Shown: in pieces, positions 8,594 through 17,442 of the stretch
Position numbering within the stretch: the stretch's first letter is position 1
Layout: every line of letters starts with the position of its first letter
NCBI GenBank assembly: GCA_046351095.1
Contig: JAXLZC010000001.1
Span: forward strand, 3,095,634-3,159,633
DNA: 64,000 bases
Reading direction: 5' to 3'
DNA from: BQWY01 sp046351095
GTDB lineage: Bacteria > Nitrospirota > Nitrospiria > Nitrospirales > Nitrospiraceae
Made by a program: the position numbers and the translations under genes
The notes under the pieces: generated by a model
What the model saw: only the letters and a program-made list of their open reading frames with translations
The model's database searches: none
Told to the model about the DNA's origin: nothing

Positions 8594-9313
8594 ATGGCAC
8601 GTTTCTCAACAGAGAGCAGAGTTCGCTCGATCGCGCTGCTTGGCGCGGTGTTGTTTGCAGCAGCGTTCGTGAGCGGCTGCGGGTCGTCGCAGAAACCGGC
8701 ACCGCCGGCGAGCATCAACGTGGCGCCGTTTCCGCCGCCGAAGACTTCCGGCTCTCTCTGGCAGGAAGAAAACGGCCGTGCCTATCTGTACGAGGATCTC
8801 CGCGCCATGCGGGCAGGCGATATCCTGACGGTGCAGATCGTCGAGAAACACAAGGGCTCGAAGTCGGCGGATACCTCGGCACAACGCGAGTCGACCATCG
8901 ACAACAGCATGGGTGGGACGGGCGCGGGGTTTCTCGGCATTCCCGGTATCAAGCTCAGCTCCAATATGCGGCAGAGTCTCGGCATCGACGTGACCGCCAA
9001 AAATAAGTTCGGTGGCAAGGGTGCCACCAGCCGCGAGGATACGTTGACCGGCACATTGTCGGCGGTAGTGACCGAGGTGTTGCCGAACGGCGATCTCCGC
9101 ATCGAAGGTCATCGTGAAGTGACGGTGAATAGCGAAAAGCAGTTGATGAATTTGACTGGTCGTGTGCGCCGCGTGGACGTCGACCGGAAAAACCAAGTCC
9201 TATCCAGTGCGATTGCGGAAGCGAAGATCGAATATGCGGGGCTGGGCGTGGTGGACGACGTGCAGCGACCAGGCTGGTTCACGCGTATTCTCGATTGGGT
9301 CTATCCCTTCTAA
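8594..9313 (+). CDS. flgH: FlgH, flagellar L-ring lipoprotein
   Basis: FlgH forms the outer-membrane L ring. The N-terminus is a lipoprotein signal with lipobox VSGC (hydrophobic IALLGAVLFAAAFVSGC). The mature part has the family features SLWQEENGRAYLYEDLRAM, GDILTVQIVEKHKGSKSADT and a conserved end with VDRKNQVLSSAIAEAKIEYAG and WFTRILDWVYPF. The length of 239 residues is typical. It is evidence for a Gram-negative envelope. It follows flgA by 2 bases. Confidence 0.95.
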   Translation: MARFSTESRVRSIALLGAVLFAAAFVSGCGSSQKPAPPASINVAPFPPPKTSGSLWQEENGRAYLYEDLRAMRAGDILTVQIVEKHKGSKSADTSAQRESTIDNSMGGTGAGFLGIPGIKLSSNMRQSLGIDVTAKNKFGGKGATSREDTLTGTLSAVVTEVLPNGDLRIEGHREVTVNSEKQLMNLTGRVRRVDVDRKNQVLSSAIAEAKIEYAGLGVVDDVQRPGWFTRILDWVYPF

Positions 9314-9361
9314 GCGCGTCTCGTGCGGCGAGGCGGTCGTTCCCTTCCGATTGGAGCCGAC

Positions 9362-10807
9362 ATGCAGAAGCATCATCAGTCAGTGCAGGCCGTTCCCCTT
9401 CGGTTGCTGGTCGCCAGCGGCGTCGTGTGGCGCGCGGACGCGCCGAGCACCCGTATGGTTGTGAGCGACACGAGACGGGTGACGGTCGATACGCCCGACG
9501 CGATGGCAGAATCAATCCCTACGCGAAAACCCGTTCGCACGGAGGGGCCGGCAAGTGCATCGTCTCGTCGTCAGGCGCAGGCACGCACTGCCGTTCGTCC
9601 GGCGACAACCACGGCGCGGAATGCCGCGCCTGTTACGCCTGCGCGTGTCCCGGCCTTGTCCGGTTTCAATCTGGCCGCCATGTGGATGCGCGCCGCCATC
9701 GCGGCAGTGTTGTTGGTGGTGGCGACCGCCGGAACAGCGGAAGCGGTCCGCATCAAGGACATCGGCTCCATCGAGGGAGTACGCGACAACCAGCTCATCG
9801 GCTACGGACTCGTCGTCGGGTTGGATCGGTCGGGCGATCAGGTCATCGGCGGTCAGTTCACCGTGCAGGCCATGATGTCCATGTTGAACAAGATGGGCAT
9901 CAACCTCGTGATCGATCCGATCCAATTGTTGACCCGTAACATTGCGTCGGTGATGGTCACGGCCAAGCTCCCGCCGTTTTCGAAACCCGGTATGCCGATC
10001 GATGCGCTCGTCTCCTCGATGGCCAATGCGAAAAGCCTGCAGGGCGGCACGTTGCTGTTGACGCCGCTGAAGGCGCCGAACCAACAAGTCTATGCCGTGG
10101 CGCAAGGGCCGATTTCCATCGGCGGATTCCTCGGCGGCTCGGGTGGCGCCGGCGGCAGCACGGTCATCAAGAATCACCAGGCGGCGGGTATCGTCCCCGG
10201 TGGTGCCTTGATCGAAAAGGAAGCGATCGTCGATCTCGACACGTGGGAGACCGTCACGATCATGTTGCGCCAGGTCGATTTCACCACGTCGATCCGCGTG
10301 GCGGACGTCATCAACGGGATGTTCGGGCCCGGTACGGCGGTGCCGAGCAACGGCGGGGTGGTCAAGGTTGCCGTACCCGTGGACTATCGCGGTCGCGTGA
10401 CGCAGTACATCGCTGCCATCGAAGGGTTAGACGTGCAGGTCGATTTGCCGGCCAAGGTGGTGGTGAACGAACGCACCGGCACTGTAGTACTCGGAGAGAA
10501 CGTTCGGATTTCTACCTGTGCCATCTCACACGGCAACCTGACGATTGCGGTGAAAAACACGTTGAACGTGTCGCAGCCTCCGGCGCCGCTCATCGGCTCA
10601 ACCGGCGGGCAGACGACGGTCACGCCGGATGTGCAGACCGAAGTGAAGGAGCAGGAGTCGCGGTTGATGGTCATCGAGCAGACGGTGACGTTGGGCGAAG
10701 TCGTCCAGGCGCTGAATGCGGTCGGGGTGACCCCGCGCGACTTAGTGGCGATCCTGTCGGCGCTGCGCTCGGCTGGTGCGTTGCAGGCGTCGCTCGAGAT
10801 CATCTAA
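9362..10807 (+). CDS. flgI: FlgI, flagellar P-ring protein with unusual N-terminal extension
   Basis: FlgI is the periplasmic P-ring subunit. The FlgI fold starts at VRIKDIGSIEGVRDNQLIGY and continues with LVVGLDRSGD, MLNKMGINLV, GGTLLLTPLKAPNQQVYA and a C-terminal ALNAVGVTPRDLVAILSALR. Two starts compete. The ATG at 9362 has GGAG at 9353-9356 and gives 481 residues, about 100 more than usual. An in-frame ATG at 9680 gives 375 residues that begin with a clean Sec signal (MWMRAAIAAVLLVVATAGTAEA) but lacks an obvious ribosome site. The extension is Ala/Pro/Thr/Arg-rich and would bury the signal inside the protein. I annotate the longer form because of its ribosome site; a GTG at 9323 is also in frame. 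Confidence 0.9.
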   Translation: MQKHHQSVQAVPLRLLVASGVVWRADAPSTRMVVSDTRRVTVDTPDAMAESIPTRKPVRTEGPASASSRRQAQARTAVRPATTTARNAAPVTPARVPALSGFNLAAMWMRAAIAAVLLVVATAGTAEAVRIKDIGSIEGVRDNQLIGYGLVVGLDRSGDQVIGGQFTVQAMMSMLNKMGINLVIDPIQLLTRNIASVMVTAKLPPFSKPGMPIDALVSSMANAKSLQGGTLLLTPLKAPNQQVYAVAQGPISIGGFLGGSGGAGGSTVIKNHQAAGIVPGGALIEKEAIVDLDTWETVTIMLRQVDFTTSIRVADVINGMFGPGTAVPSNGGVVKVAVPVDYRGRVTQYIAAIEGLDVQVDLPAKVVVNERTGTVVLGENVRISTCAISHGNLTIAVKNTLNVSQPPAPLIGSTGGQTTVTPDVQTEVKEQESRLMVIEQTVTLGEVVQALNAVGVTPRDLVAILSALRSAGALQASLEII

Positions 10808-10830
10808 CGGCTGAAGCGGAGACACGCGAG

Positions 10831-11349
10831 ATGGATGCGCTCACAGGGTTGCCCGTCATTGCTGCTCCGGATGCGCTGTTTCCCGGTGGTACACAGGCGT
10901 TAACCGCACAGGGGAAACTCGAACGTGCTTTGCGAGGAGAGTCTGCGAATCAGGTCGAGCAGGGGGGGCAAGCTGGTCAGTCGGGCACACCAGGCAAGTC
11001 CGGTGGGCACAGCATCACCGAGGCGGCCCAGGAGTTTGAAGCCTATTTCCTCTCCTATATGATGGGGGTGATGCGGGAGACGGTGCCCGACGGCCCCTAT
11101 GACAGCAAGGCGGCCAAGTCCTTCTATTCCTTCTACGACGCTGAAATCGGCAAGCTGGCCGCCAAGGCCGGCGGCATGGGGCTAGCCAGGAGCCTCGAAG
11201 CCAGCGTTGGGACGTCCTCCACACCGGTTCCGGCGGAGCGGCTGTCGGCGACCTATAATGGTGTGGCCCAAGGGGTGTCATCGGCCAAGCCCCCCCGGGC
11301 GGCCTCAGCCGACGCCTCGTCCAGCCGCCCTGGGCCACGCATTCCCTAA
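10831..11349 (+). CDS. flgJ: FlgJ-type rod-binding protein, rod domain only
   Basis: This 172-residue protein matches the N-terminal, rod-capping part of FlgJ: ITEAAQEFEAYFLSYMMGVM and SFYSFYDAEIGKLAAKAGGM are characteristic. The C-terminal peptidoglycan hydrolase domain of enterobacterial FlgJ is absent, which is common outside gamma- and betaproteobacteria and implies a separate muralytic enzyme. A Ser/Pro/Ala-rich tail follows the domain. The ATG at 10831 is chosen for GGAG at 10817-10820; the longer open frame upstream lies inside flgI. It is the last gene of the rod-ring unit. Confidence 0.88.
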   Translation: MDALTGLPVIAAPDALFPGGTQALTAQGKLERALRGESANQVEQGGQAGQSGTPGKSGGHSITEAAQEFEAYFLSYMMGVMRETVPDGPYDSKAAKSFYSFYDAEIGKLAAKAGGMGLARSLEASVGTSSTPVPAERLSATYNGVAQGVSSAKPPRAASADASSSRPGPRIP

Positions 11350-11355
11350 TCCCGC

Positions 11356-11382
11356 TCAAGTTTATCTCCACTCAACCGATAC
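11356..11382 (+). promoter_or_regulatory. Candidate sigma-28 promoter for flgM-flgN-flgK-flgL
   Basis: TCAAGTTT (11356-11363), eleven bases, then ACCGATAC (11375-11382) follows the FliA consensus TAAAGTTT-N11-GCCGATAA with matching spacing. It lies in the 108-base gap between flgJ and flgM. The start of transcription would be near 11390, about 68 bases before the flgM ATG. Confidence 0.7.
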
Positions 11383-11457
11383 AGCCTATGGGTACATCAC
11401 ACCTGACGCCGGGGTCGGACCCTATATGGTCCACACTCATGGCGATGGAGGAGTGCG

Positions 11458-11763
11458 ATGGAAATTTCCAAACAGGGGCGGATCGACGACTTAGGCAAAG
11501 TCCTGTTGGGTACGCAGCCGAGCGCACGCGCGGCGGCGAAAACCGCCTACGGGACGCCGGACAAGACGACGGATCGTGTGGAGATCTCCCAAGCGGCGAA
11601 AGATCTCCAGCGGGTCCGGTCGTTGGCGCAGACCGAGTCGCCCGATCGCGCCGACAAGGTGGATGCGCTGAAGCAGGCCGTTGAGTCCGGCACCTACACG
11701 GTGTCGGGGCGCACGGTCAGCAATAAGTTGCTGACGAACACGCTGCTCGACAGCGTCTTGTAA
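11458..11763 (+). CDS. flgM: FlgM, anti-sigma-28 factor
   Basis: FlgM binds FliA and holds late flagellar transcription off until it is exported through the completed hook-basal body. The 101-residue product has the family pattern: a flexible N-terminus, then DRVEISQAAKDLQRV and a C-terminal sigma-binding region RADKVDALKQAVESGTYTV followed by LLTNTLLDSVL. The ribosome site GGAGGAG (11447-11453) lies five bases before ATG. Its position behind a candidate sigma-28 promoter and ahead of flgN-flgK-flgL suggests feedback: FliA drives synthesis of its own inhibitor together with filament-junction proteins. Confidence 0.92.
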   Translation: MEISKQGRIDDLGKVLLGTQPSARAAAKTAYGTPDKTTDRVEISQAAKDLQRVRSLAQTESPDRADKVDALKQAVESGTYTVSGRTVSNKLLTNTLLDSVL

Positions 11764-11800
11764 TACGGTTGGGTCAGCTGGCCCCTAGGAGCCGATTCTC

Positions 11801-12310
11801 ATGGATGTTGTGCCTGCTCCCGCGCAAGAGCTCGTCGACGTGTTGCATCAAGAGATCGCGCAGTTACACAAACTGGCGGCGGTCGCGACGGAGGAACGGA
11901 CGGCGTTGCGCCGCCTCTCGATGCCGGCGTTCGACAGCGTCAATGAGCAGCGGGCGCAGATGTTGGAATTGATTCGTGTGCTCGAAGAGCGGCGCGAAGC
12001 CATTTTGCACGGCCTGGCCGATGCGTGGGGAGTGCCGCGCGGCACGGTCACGTTGTCGATGGTGTTGGCGCGTGTCGGGCGCGATCTCGGTCGCACGATC
12101 GAAGGACAACAGCAGGAGTTGGAGCGCTCCGTCGATGCGGTGCGTCAATTGATGGCGGTGAATCGCCTCGCGATGGCGAAGCTCGTGGACTTTATTCAGC
12201 AGACCTTGGCCGCGGCGCATCCGCGCACGACGTCCGACGGGTTGTACTCCGGGACGGGCGTGAAAAAGTCGGCGAATCAGAGCGGCCGCGTCATTGTGCA
12301 ACAGGGGTGA
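11801..12310 (+). CDS. flgN: FlgN-like export chaperone
   Basis: This 169-residue, strongly helical protein is consistent with FlgN, the chaperone for the hook-filament junction proteins FlgK and FlgL. It has long heptad-like segments (ELVDVLHQEIAQLHKLAAVA, QQQELERSVDAVRQLMAVNR) and a C-terminal DGLYSGTGVKK stretch; a Tyr/Gly-containing tail is common in FlgN. The protein is poorly conserved in sequence, so the call leans on its position directly between flgM and flgK. AGGAG lies upstream of the ATG. The gap to flgK is 3 bases. Confidence 0.8.
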   Translation: MDVVPAPAQELVDVLHQEIAQLHKLAAVATEERTALRRLSMPAFDSVNEQRAQMLELIRVLEERREAILHGLADAWGVPRGTVTLSMVLARVGRDLGRTIEGQQQELERSVDAVRQLMAVNRLAMAKLVDFIQQTLAAAHPRTTSDGLYSGTGVKKSANQSGRVIVQQG

Positions 12311-12313
12311 CCT

Positions 12314-13705
12314 ATGAGCGTGACCGGGGTGTTCGACGTCGGAAAAAGTGCGCTGCTCACCTATCAGAAGGCTATGGGGGTGACCGGCCATAACATCGCC
12401 AACGTTCATACGCCGGGCTATACACGGCAGGAAGCCGTGCTGTCCGAGAGTCGTCCGGTCGACGGCGGCCCCGGCCAGGTCGGCACGGGTGTGGAGCTGA
12501 CGGAAATCCGCCGCCAGGTCGATCAATTCGTCGAAGGGTCTTTGCAGAACTCGCGCGAGCAACTTGGGTATTTTACCGCCGCTCGTGGTGGGCTGTTACA
12601 AGTGGCGGGGACGTTGTCGCCCTCCACCTCGCTCGGCGTCTCGTCTGCACTGAACGAATTTTTTCAGTCCATTCAGGACGTCGCCACGAATCCCGCCGAT
12701 CCGGCCGCGCGGACTGTCATGCTCAGCAAGGCGAATAGCTTCGCGCAGCGCATGAACTACACCGCGGTCGAACTGGATCGGCAACGGGTGCAAGTCGACG
12801 GCGATGTGCGGAAGGCGATCGATCAGGTGAATGCGCTGGCCGAGAAAATCGCCGGGTTGAATCAGGAAGTGAGCCGCGCGGAATTGTCGGGGCAGCAAGC
12901 CAACGATTTGCGCGATCAGCGCGGTCGGCTTATCGGCGAGTTGGCCGAATTGGTGGAAATCTCTACGATCGAAGATCAAACGGGCCAGGTGTCCGTCTTC
13001 GCGGGACGCGGGCAAGTCTTAGTGACGAACAATCAGACGTTTAAGCTCGTCGGCGTACCGAATTCCAGCAACGGCAGCATGGTCGATGTGCGGTACGACG
13101 GCGGATCCGGGCCGGTGACGGATATGACGTCGGTCATCGAGAGCGGACGCTTAAAGGGATTGCTCGAACTGCGCGACCAGCGCATCCCGGAAGCGACGAA
13201 GGCGCTGGACGATTTGGCGTCCACCGTGGTCTCGCAAGTGAATACCGTGCATGCGGCGGGATACGGACTCGACGGTGTCACGGGACGCAATCTCTTTACA
13301 GCCACGGGGACGGCGGCGCGGGACATGTCGGTCGCGGTCACGGACATTCGACAGCTTGCTGCGTCGTCGACGGTGACCGGCGTGCCGGGCAACAATGCGA
13401 ATGCGTTGGCCATGGCGAATCTCGAGACGACGGGCATGGCGTCGCTCGGCGGCAAGACCATGACGGGGCATCTGAGCGCCACCATCAGCGGGATCGGCGC
13501 ACGGGCGCAGGCGGCGGAACGCGACCTGGATGCGCAATCGATCGTGCAGGAACAACTCGAGGCGCGTCGTGCGGAAGCCTCGGGCGTGTCGCTCGACGAA
13601 GAATTGGTGAACATGCTTCAGCAGCAGCGTGGGTTTCAGGCGGCGTCGAAAATCATCATGGCTGCGGATGAAATGCTGCAGACCTTGTTGAACTTGAAGC
13701 GGTAA
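12314..13705 (+). CDS. flgK: FlgK, hook-filament junction protein 1
   Basis: The N-terminal helix has the axial-protein signature (ALLTYQKAMGVTGHNIANVH, TPGYTRQEAVLSES). The middle shows the FlgK helical region (LNEFFQSIQDVATNPADPAA, VNALAEKIAGLNQEVSRAEL), and the C-terminus carries SLDEELVNMLQQQRGFQAAS and IIMAADEMLQTLLNLKR, diagnostic of FlgK. At 463 residues it is a compact family member. FlgK sits between hook and filament and is exported with FlgN. It is preceded by flgN and followed 47 bases later by flgL. Confidence 0.96.
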   Translation: MSVTGVFDVGKSALLTYQKAMGVTGHNIANVHTPGYTRQEAVLSESRPVDGGPGQVGTGVELTEIRRQVDQFVEGSLQNSREQLGYFTAARGGLLQVAGTLSPSTSLGVSSALNEFFQSIQDVATNPADPAARTVMLSKANSFAQRMNYTAVELDRQRVQVDGDVRKAIDQVNALAEKIAGLNQEVSRAELSGQQANDLRDQRGRLIGELAELVEISTIEDQTGQVSVFAGRGQVLVTNNQTFKLVGVPNSSNGSMVDVRYDGGSGPVTDMTSVIESGRLKGLLELRDQRIPEATKALDDLASTVVSQVNTVHAAGYGLDGVTGRNLFTATGTAARDMSVAVTDIRQLAASSTVTGVPGNNANALAMANLETTGMASLGGKTMTGHLSATISGIGARAQAAERDLDAQSIVQEQLEARRAEASGVSLDEELVNMLQQQRGFQAASKIIMAADEMLQTLLNLKR

Positions 13706-13752
13706 GTCGCGACGGGACGTCGTGACGGGGCGCGGACAGGGAGGGCCACACC

Positions 13753-14643
13753 ATGCGAGTGTCCGATAGCCAAATTCTGGGGATGTTGACCGGCAATCTC
13801 GCGCGCACCCGGAGCCGCATCGTCACGGCGCAACAGCAAATCTCTTCCCAAAAGCGCGTCTCCACACCCGAGCAGGACCCTGTGGCTTATGGGGAAGTCA
13901 TCGAGCAGCGCGGCGAGCAGTCGCGTACTCAACAATGGCAGCGCAATATCCAGTTCGGTACGCAACGGTTGGAGCTGGCGGATCGGACTCTGTCTCAAGC
14001 GACGACCGCGTTGGCTCGCGTGCGGGAATTGACGATTCAGGCGGGTAGTGGGACCACCAGCCCTGAAGGACGTGTCGCTATTGCGAAGGAAGTGCGGGAG
14101 CTCCAAAAGCATCTCGTGCAGTTGGCGAACAGCGAGATTAACGGGCAGGCCATTTTTGCGGGGACGAAGACCGACGTCGCCCCCTATGTCTTGGGCGCCG
14201 GCGATAATGTGACGTACCAAGGCAATACGGAATCGCAGTCCGTTGCGATCGGGGAAGGGCTCACCGCGCAGGTGACGATTCCTGGCGGAGAAATTTTCTC
14301 GGGGCCGACGACGAACGTGTTCGACGGGATGCGCGATCTCTTGGCTGCGCTCGAAACGAACAATGTTCCCGGTGTCCAGACGGGGTTGGCGAACATCGAT
14401 CAAGCCATGACGCAGCTGGCCAACGCGCAGGGGCGCATCGGCGGGTTGGGGAACGGTTTAGAGACGACGCAGACCTGGCTGACGCAGGCGGATGCCTTGC
14501 TGACGCAAACGATTTCCGAGCATGAAGATGCGGATATGGCGAAGGCGATCACCGAATTGCAACTGCAGGAGGCTGCGTTGCAGGCCACCCAGGCGACCAT
14601 CAGCCGTATGTTCGATACGTCGTTGTTGAATTTCTTGCGCTGA
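13753..14643 (+). CDS. flgL: FlgL, hook-filament junction protein 3
   Basis: This 296-residue flagellin-like protein has the FlgL N-terminus (MRVSDSQILGMLTGNLARTR), a conserved region with VRELTIQAGSGTTSPEGRVA and ANSEINGQAIFAGTKTDVAP, and a C-terminal helix ending QEAALQATQATISRMFDTSL followed by LNFLR. It forms the second junction layer on which filament polymerises. The ribosome site is AGGGAGG upstream of ATG. It ends the flgM-flgN-flgK-flgL unit. Confidence 0.95.
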   Translation: MRVSDSQILGMLTGNLARTRSRIVTAQQQISSQKRVSTPEQDPVAYGEVIEQRGEQSRTQQWQRNIQFGTQRLELADRTLSQATTALARVRELTIQAGSGTTSPEGRVAIAKEVRELQKHLVQLANSEINGQAIFAGTKTDVAPYVLGAGDNVTYQGNTESQSVAIGEGLTAQVTIPGGEIFSGPTTNVFDGMRDLLAALETNNVPGVQTGLANIDQAMTQLANAQGRIGGLGNGLETTQTWLTQADALLTQTISEHEDADMAKAITELQLQEAALQATQATISRMFDTSLLNFLR

Positions 14644-14750
14644 GCCGTTCTCCTACAGTGAGGCGCTGCGCGGTCGTCAGGCCCGCCCAGCATGCCTCGA
14701 TTGTCTCTCCTGTTTCTCGATTCCTTACGCAGATTCCCGCAGCTCCCGCT

Positions 14751-14777
14751 TAAGTTCCGCCGACAGGGATCCGATAC
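14751..14777 (+). promoter_or_regulatory. Candidate sigma-28 promoter for csrA-fliW
   Basis: TAAG (14751-14754), fifteen bases, then TCCGATAC (14770-14777) resembles the FliA consensus TAAA-N15-GCCGATAA. It lies in the 180-base gap between flgL and csrA, about 47 bases before the csrA ATG, and closely matches the sites before flgM, flagellin and the HTH-motAB unit. Confidence 0.55.
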
Positions 14778-14823
14778 GTTCAAGAGAAGCCATGATGGCT
14801 TCTACGGCTAAGGATGGCCCGAT

Positions 14824-15123
14824 ATGTTGGCACTGACGCGGAAGCGTGGCGAAGCTATCACGATCGGAAGCGATATCCGAGTCGTGGTCTTACAAGTCAG
14901 CGGGGGATCCGTCCGTCTGGGGATCGAGGCGCCGAGGACGGTGCCGGTCCATCGCGACGAGGTCTACAGCCGCATTCTCGAGCAGAATCGACTGGCGGCG
15001 ACCATGCCTGTGGCCGCGCCGACCGTGCATCCTCTCGCACCCGTCCAACCGAATCGTCAGATCCAAGTCAAAGTGGCCGGCGGCGCAACGCTCCGCGTGG
15101 TCCAGAAGAAAACCGGCACATGA
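14824..15123 (+). CDS. csrA: CsrA, carbon storage / translational regulator
   Basis: CsrA is a small RNA-binding protein that blocks ribosome access at GGA-containing leaders. The first ~60 residues are canonical: MLALTRKRGEAITIGSDIRV, GSVRLGIEAPRTVPVHRDEV and YSRILEQN. The protein is 99 residues, so about 35 residues (Pro/Val-rich, ending VVQKKTGT) extend beyond the usual domain. The fliW gene overlaps its stop codon. That pairing is conserved in many flagellated bacteria, where FliW binds CsrA and relieves repression of flagellin translation. Confidence 0.95.
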   Translation: MLALTRKRGEAITIGSDIRVVVLQVSGGSVRLGIEAPRTVPVHRDEVYSRILEQNRLAATMPVAAPTVHPLAPVQPNRQIQVKVAGGATLRVVQKKTGT

Positions 15124-15599
15124 TGTTGACCGTCAAAACCTCCAAATTCGGTGTGATCCAAGTGGCGCCGGAGCTGCTACTGACGCTGCCCGCGGGCTTG
15201 ATCGGCTTTCCTGAGTGCACGCGTTTTGTCGTGCTGGATCACGATCGACCCGCACCTTTCAAGTGGCTGCAATCCGTCGACAGTCCCGATCTAGCCTTCG
15301 CGATCATGGATCCCAGCGATCTGTCCTGCGGGTATTCCATTACGTTGTCCGAAGACGATGCGCGCGCGTTGCATCCCCAGGACGACGACCAGTATGCGGT
15401 ATTCGTGATTCTGACCGTGCGCTCTGCGGAGGTCGATGGGACGACGGCCAACTTACGCGGGCCCGTGTTGGTGAACGTCCGTACCCGCATCGGGAAACAA
15501 GTGGTGTTGGTCGAAGATCTGCCGACTCGATTCCCGGTCTTCTCGTCGTCCGTGGCAGGCGGGTCGCCTGCATCGTCGCCCTCCGAGCGTGCCGCCTAA
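15120..15599 (+). CDS. fliW: FliW, flagellar assembly factor and CsrA antagonist
   Basis: FliW binds both CsrA and cytoplasmic flagellin and so couples flagellin synthesis to export. The 159-residue product shows the family features: the strand FGVIQVAPELLLTLPAGLIG, then FPECTRFVVL, PFKWLQSVDSPDLAFAIMDP and a C-terminal LRGPVLVNVRTRIGKQVVL. Two adjacent ATGs (15120 and 15123) overlap the csrA TGA, so translation is coupled. A short Ser/Ala/Pro-rich tail ends the protein. Long open frame upstream of 15120 is inside csrA and was excluded. Confidence 0.93.
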   Translation: MMLTVKTSKFGVIQVAPELLLTLPAGLIGFPECTRFVVLDHDRPAPFKWLQSVDSPDLAFAIMDPSDLSCGYSITLSEDDARALHPQDDDQYAVFVILTVRSAEVDGTTANLRGPVLVNVRTRIGKQVVLVEDLPTRFPVFSSSVAGGSPASSPSERAA

Positions 15600-15640
15600 C
15601 GTCGTGTCTGCGTCTGCGCATTGACGGGAGAGTTGCCGGT

Positions 15641-17245
15641 ATGAGCAAAGCCGTCAAGACGAAGATTCCAATCGCCCAACTCTCCGTAGGGATGTTAGTC
15701 ACGGGGGTCGATCGACCCTGGTGGGCCACGCCGTTTCTCTCGCATCGGATCGCCATCACGACCGACTCCGAAATCGCGACGCTCAAGGCCTGCGGCGTCA
15801 AGCTGGTCGAGGTCGAGGTTGCGGAGGAGTCCGCACCGAGCGAGACGAGTGCGCTGCCTATGCCGAAATCCGGATCAACCGAGCAACGGAGCTCTCATCC
15901 TCCGCACGTTGATCAGGATGGTATCGCTCCTCGAGGAGATTCTCCCCACGCCCTCGAGTCCTGGTCTGAAGATGTGCAGCCTCATGGAATACGCAATGAG
16001 ATAAGGGCCGCCCATGCTTCTAGTGGAGCTGTTGCGGTACCGGAAGATGACCGGCGGAGCAGTCTCGCTTCCTCTCAGTATACGCAGATCGCACAGACGC
16101 AAGGCGATAGCAGTACGCACGTCGGAGGGCGTCCTCACGACGTATCGACGGCGGCGCGTTCGCATCAAGACAGTCGTGTCGAATCGGGCGGGCAGGGTTC
16201 GGCCGCTACGTATCATGTCGAAACAGGCGCATCTGCATCGACGCTCGCTTCGCCCGAAACGAGTTATGAAGACGAGTTGGCCGTCGCGCGGCATCACTAC
16301 CATCAGGTGCGCGCACTCGTGCAGCGTGCGCTGGCTGATGCGAAAATGGGGCGCGCTTTTGCGTTGGATGCGGTGTCGCGAGCCGTCGGCGACCTCGCCG
16401 ACAGCGTTATCCGCAATCCATTCGCCTTGTCGTCGCTGTCGAGACTCAAGAGTGTAGATCAGTATACGTATGTGCATTCCGTCAATACCTGCGTGTTGGC
16501 ATTGACGCTCGGCCGACAACTGAATATGGGGCGTGAGGCGCTGATCCATTTGGGATTGGGCGTGCTGTTGCACGATGTCGGGAAAACACAAGTGCCGTCA
16601 GAATTATTGACGAAAACCGGACCGCTGACGGACGTCGAGACGGACCGCATCAAGCAGCACGTGCTGCGCGGGGTGGAATACTTAGAGCAGGTCGTCAAAG
16701 TCGAGCCGGCCGTCCTGCTGCCGGTCTTGGAGCATCATGAACGCATGAACGGATCCGGGTATCCGCATGGCCGGACGCGCGCCGAATTGTCCGAAGCGGG
16801 ATTAATCGCGGGCGTCGTGGACGTGTACGACGCGCTGACGAGCGATCGCCCGTATCGGAACGCCGTCTCGCCGCACCAAGCATTAAAAACGCTGTACGAA
16901 ATGTCGAGACGAAACGAGTTGGACAATGCCTGCGTCGAACGCTTCATCCGCTGCATGGGCATCTATCCGGTCGGGTCTTGCGTCCGTCTGAGTTCAGGAG
17001 AGGTCGGCGTCGTGTCCAAAATCAATCCGGCGCAGACGTTGAACCCGGTGGTGATGGTCGTGCGCGAGTCGCCGGCCGGCGCACTGGTGCTCCCACGCTC
17101 GTTCGACTTGTCGCAGCAAGTCGGAAAGTCCGTAGCACGTATTGCCGAAGTGCTGCAGCCGTCGGCCCTCGGGATCTCGACCAACGAGGTGCTCGACGCC
17201 GTCTATTCGCCCTCCGGCACCAAGCCCAATCGTCTCGCCGCCTGA
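15641..17245 (+). CDS. HD-GYP cyclic-di-GMP phosphodiesterase with DUF3391 N-terminus
   Basis: HD-GYP proteins hydrolyse c-di-GMP. The N-terminal ~65 residues (IPIAQLSVGMLVTGVDRPWW, TPFLSHRIAITTDSEIATL) match the DUF3391 domain often fused to HD-GYP. A hydrophilic Ser/His-rich linker of ~140 residues follows. The catalytic domain has the metal motif HDVGK, the HHERMNGSGYP signature and VVDVYDALTSDRPYR. The product has 534 residues from ATG 15641, with a GGGAG site upstream; the longer open frame upstream overlaps fliW and was rejected. Its place between fliW and the glycosylation block suggests c-di-GMP control of motility here. Confidence 0.92.
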   Translation: MSKAVKTKIPIAQLSVGMLVTGVDRPWWATPFLSHRIAITTDSEIATLKACGVKLVEVEVAEESAPSETSALPMPKSGSTEQRSSHPPHVDQDGIAPRGDSPHALESWSEDVQPHGIRNEIRAAHASSGAVAVPEDDRRSSLASSQYTQIAQTQGDSSTHVGGRPHDVSTAARSHQDSRVESGGQGSAATYHVETGASASTLASPETSYEDELAVARHHYHQVRALVQRALADAKMGRAFALDAVSRAVGDLADSVIRNPFALSSLSRLKSVDQYTYVHSVNTCVLALTLGRQLNMGREALIHLGLGVLLHDVGKTQVPSELLTKTGPLTDVETDRIKQHVLRGVEYLEQVVKVEPAVLLPVLEHHERMNGSGYPHGRTRAELSEAGLIAGVVDVYDALTSDRPYRNAVSPHQALKTLYEMSRRNELDNACVERFIRCMGIYPVGSCVRLSSGEVGVVSKINPAQTLNPVVMVVRESPAGALVLPRSFDLSQQVGKSVARIAEVLQPSALGISTNEVLDAVYSPSGTKPNRLAA

Positions 17246-17382
17246 TCCAACCCTGCAGATATTTCCTGTCGGCAGGGAAGGGGAATCCAACGAGCTCGGC
17301 AGAATCTTCTCTCCGTCTCGACCTGCGACGGACATTCCGTTCAGCCGCCTCAATATCTTAGAGAAATCACCGTACGTCATCC

Positions 17383-17397
17383 TGGTTCGAAACTTGC
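17383..17397 (+). promoter_or_regulatory. Candidate sigma-54 promoter for the glycosylation block
   Basis: TGGTTCGAAACTTGC has the invariant GG (17384-17385) and GC (17396-17397) separated by ten bases, with TGG and TTGC intact. The predicted start of transcription is near 17409, about 35-50 bases before the likely GTG starts of the next gene. The site is in the 197-base gap after the HD-GYP gene. Confidence 0.55.
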
Positions 17398-17442
17398 GTA
17401 ATAGTCCGCGGGGCGCTCTTGTCCGTGGACCCGTTCGCATAG

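Noticed and set aside
13759..13770. CCGATA at the start of flgL as another sigma-28 site
   Set aside because: It lies within the coding sequence, and no TCAAG/TAAG element occurs 14-16 bases upstream.
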